Source: Bacteroidales bacterium 45-6
GTDB taxonomy: Bacteria > Bacteroidota > Bacteroidia > Bacteroidales > Dysgonomonadaceae
Direction of reading: 5' to 3'
DNA: 6,436 bases
Assembly (NCBI GenBank): GCA_001897035.1
Contig: MKRS01000585.1
Span: 1 to 6,436, forward strand
Part shown: positions 6,400 to 6,436 of the stretch, in pieces
Layout: each line of letters begins with the position of its first letter
Numbering within the stretch: the first letter of the stretch is position 1
Notes under the pieces: generated by a model
Told to the model about the DNA's origin: nothing
Databases searched by the model: none
The model's input: the letters and a program-made list of their open reading frames with translations, nothing else
Position numbers and translations under genes: made by a program

Positions 6400-6436
6400 C
6401 TTTTTATTAGGTGATTGCTGATAGGTAAATTCGATT

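Overview
The window looks like chromosomal housekeeping DNA from a member of the Bacteroidota, most likely order Bacteroidales. Three things point there. The proteins match families as they look in that group, from memory and without any database search. Genes lack Shine-Dalgarno sites and start instead behind A/T-rich leaders. Intergenic regions carry the TAnnTTTG -7 promoter element typical of the phylum. I see no phage genes, insertion sequences, CRISPR arrays, tRNA or rRNA.

Layout: (1) Bases 1-448, minus strand, hold the N-terminal 149 residues of a peptidase U32 family protein that runs off the left edge. (2) Bases 449-637 form a divergent promoter region. (3) Bases 638-1420, plus strand, encode a TIGR02757/DUF2400 protein that appears to start at TTG. 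(4) Bases 1421-1783 are an A/T-rich gap that probably contains the promoter and a long leader of the next gene. (5) Bases 1784-6286 hold three plus-strand genes in a row: recJ (single-strand-specific 5'-3' exonuclease), a signal-peptide-bearing metallo-beta-lactamase-fold hydrolase, and a RecQ-family helicase. The gaps are 48 and 66 bases, so they could be one transcript. (6) Bases 6287-6436 carry a -7 promoter element aimed at a gene beyond the right edge.

RecJ and RecQ cooperate in bacteria: RecQ unwinds and RecJ degrades the 5'-ended strand, which prepares gaps and breaks for RecF-type recombination. Their proximity therefore makes sense. The predicted exported hydrolase between them does not obviously belong to that pathway. 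The gap between it and recQ holds two overlapping inverted repeats that cannot both fold at once.

No clear new multi-gene system is visible. The best items for a second look are the overlapping inverted repeats before recQ, the unusual domain order of the RecQ protein (zinc cluster displaced about 160 residues and flanked by winged-helix-like segments), the uncharacterised DUF2400 protein with an endonuclease-III-like Asp motif, and the recJ leader.
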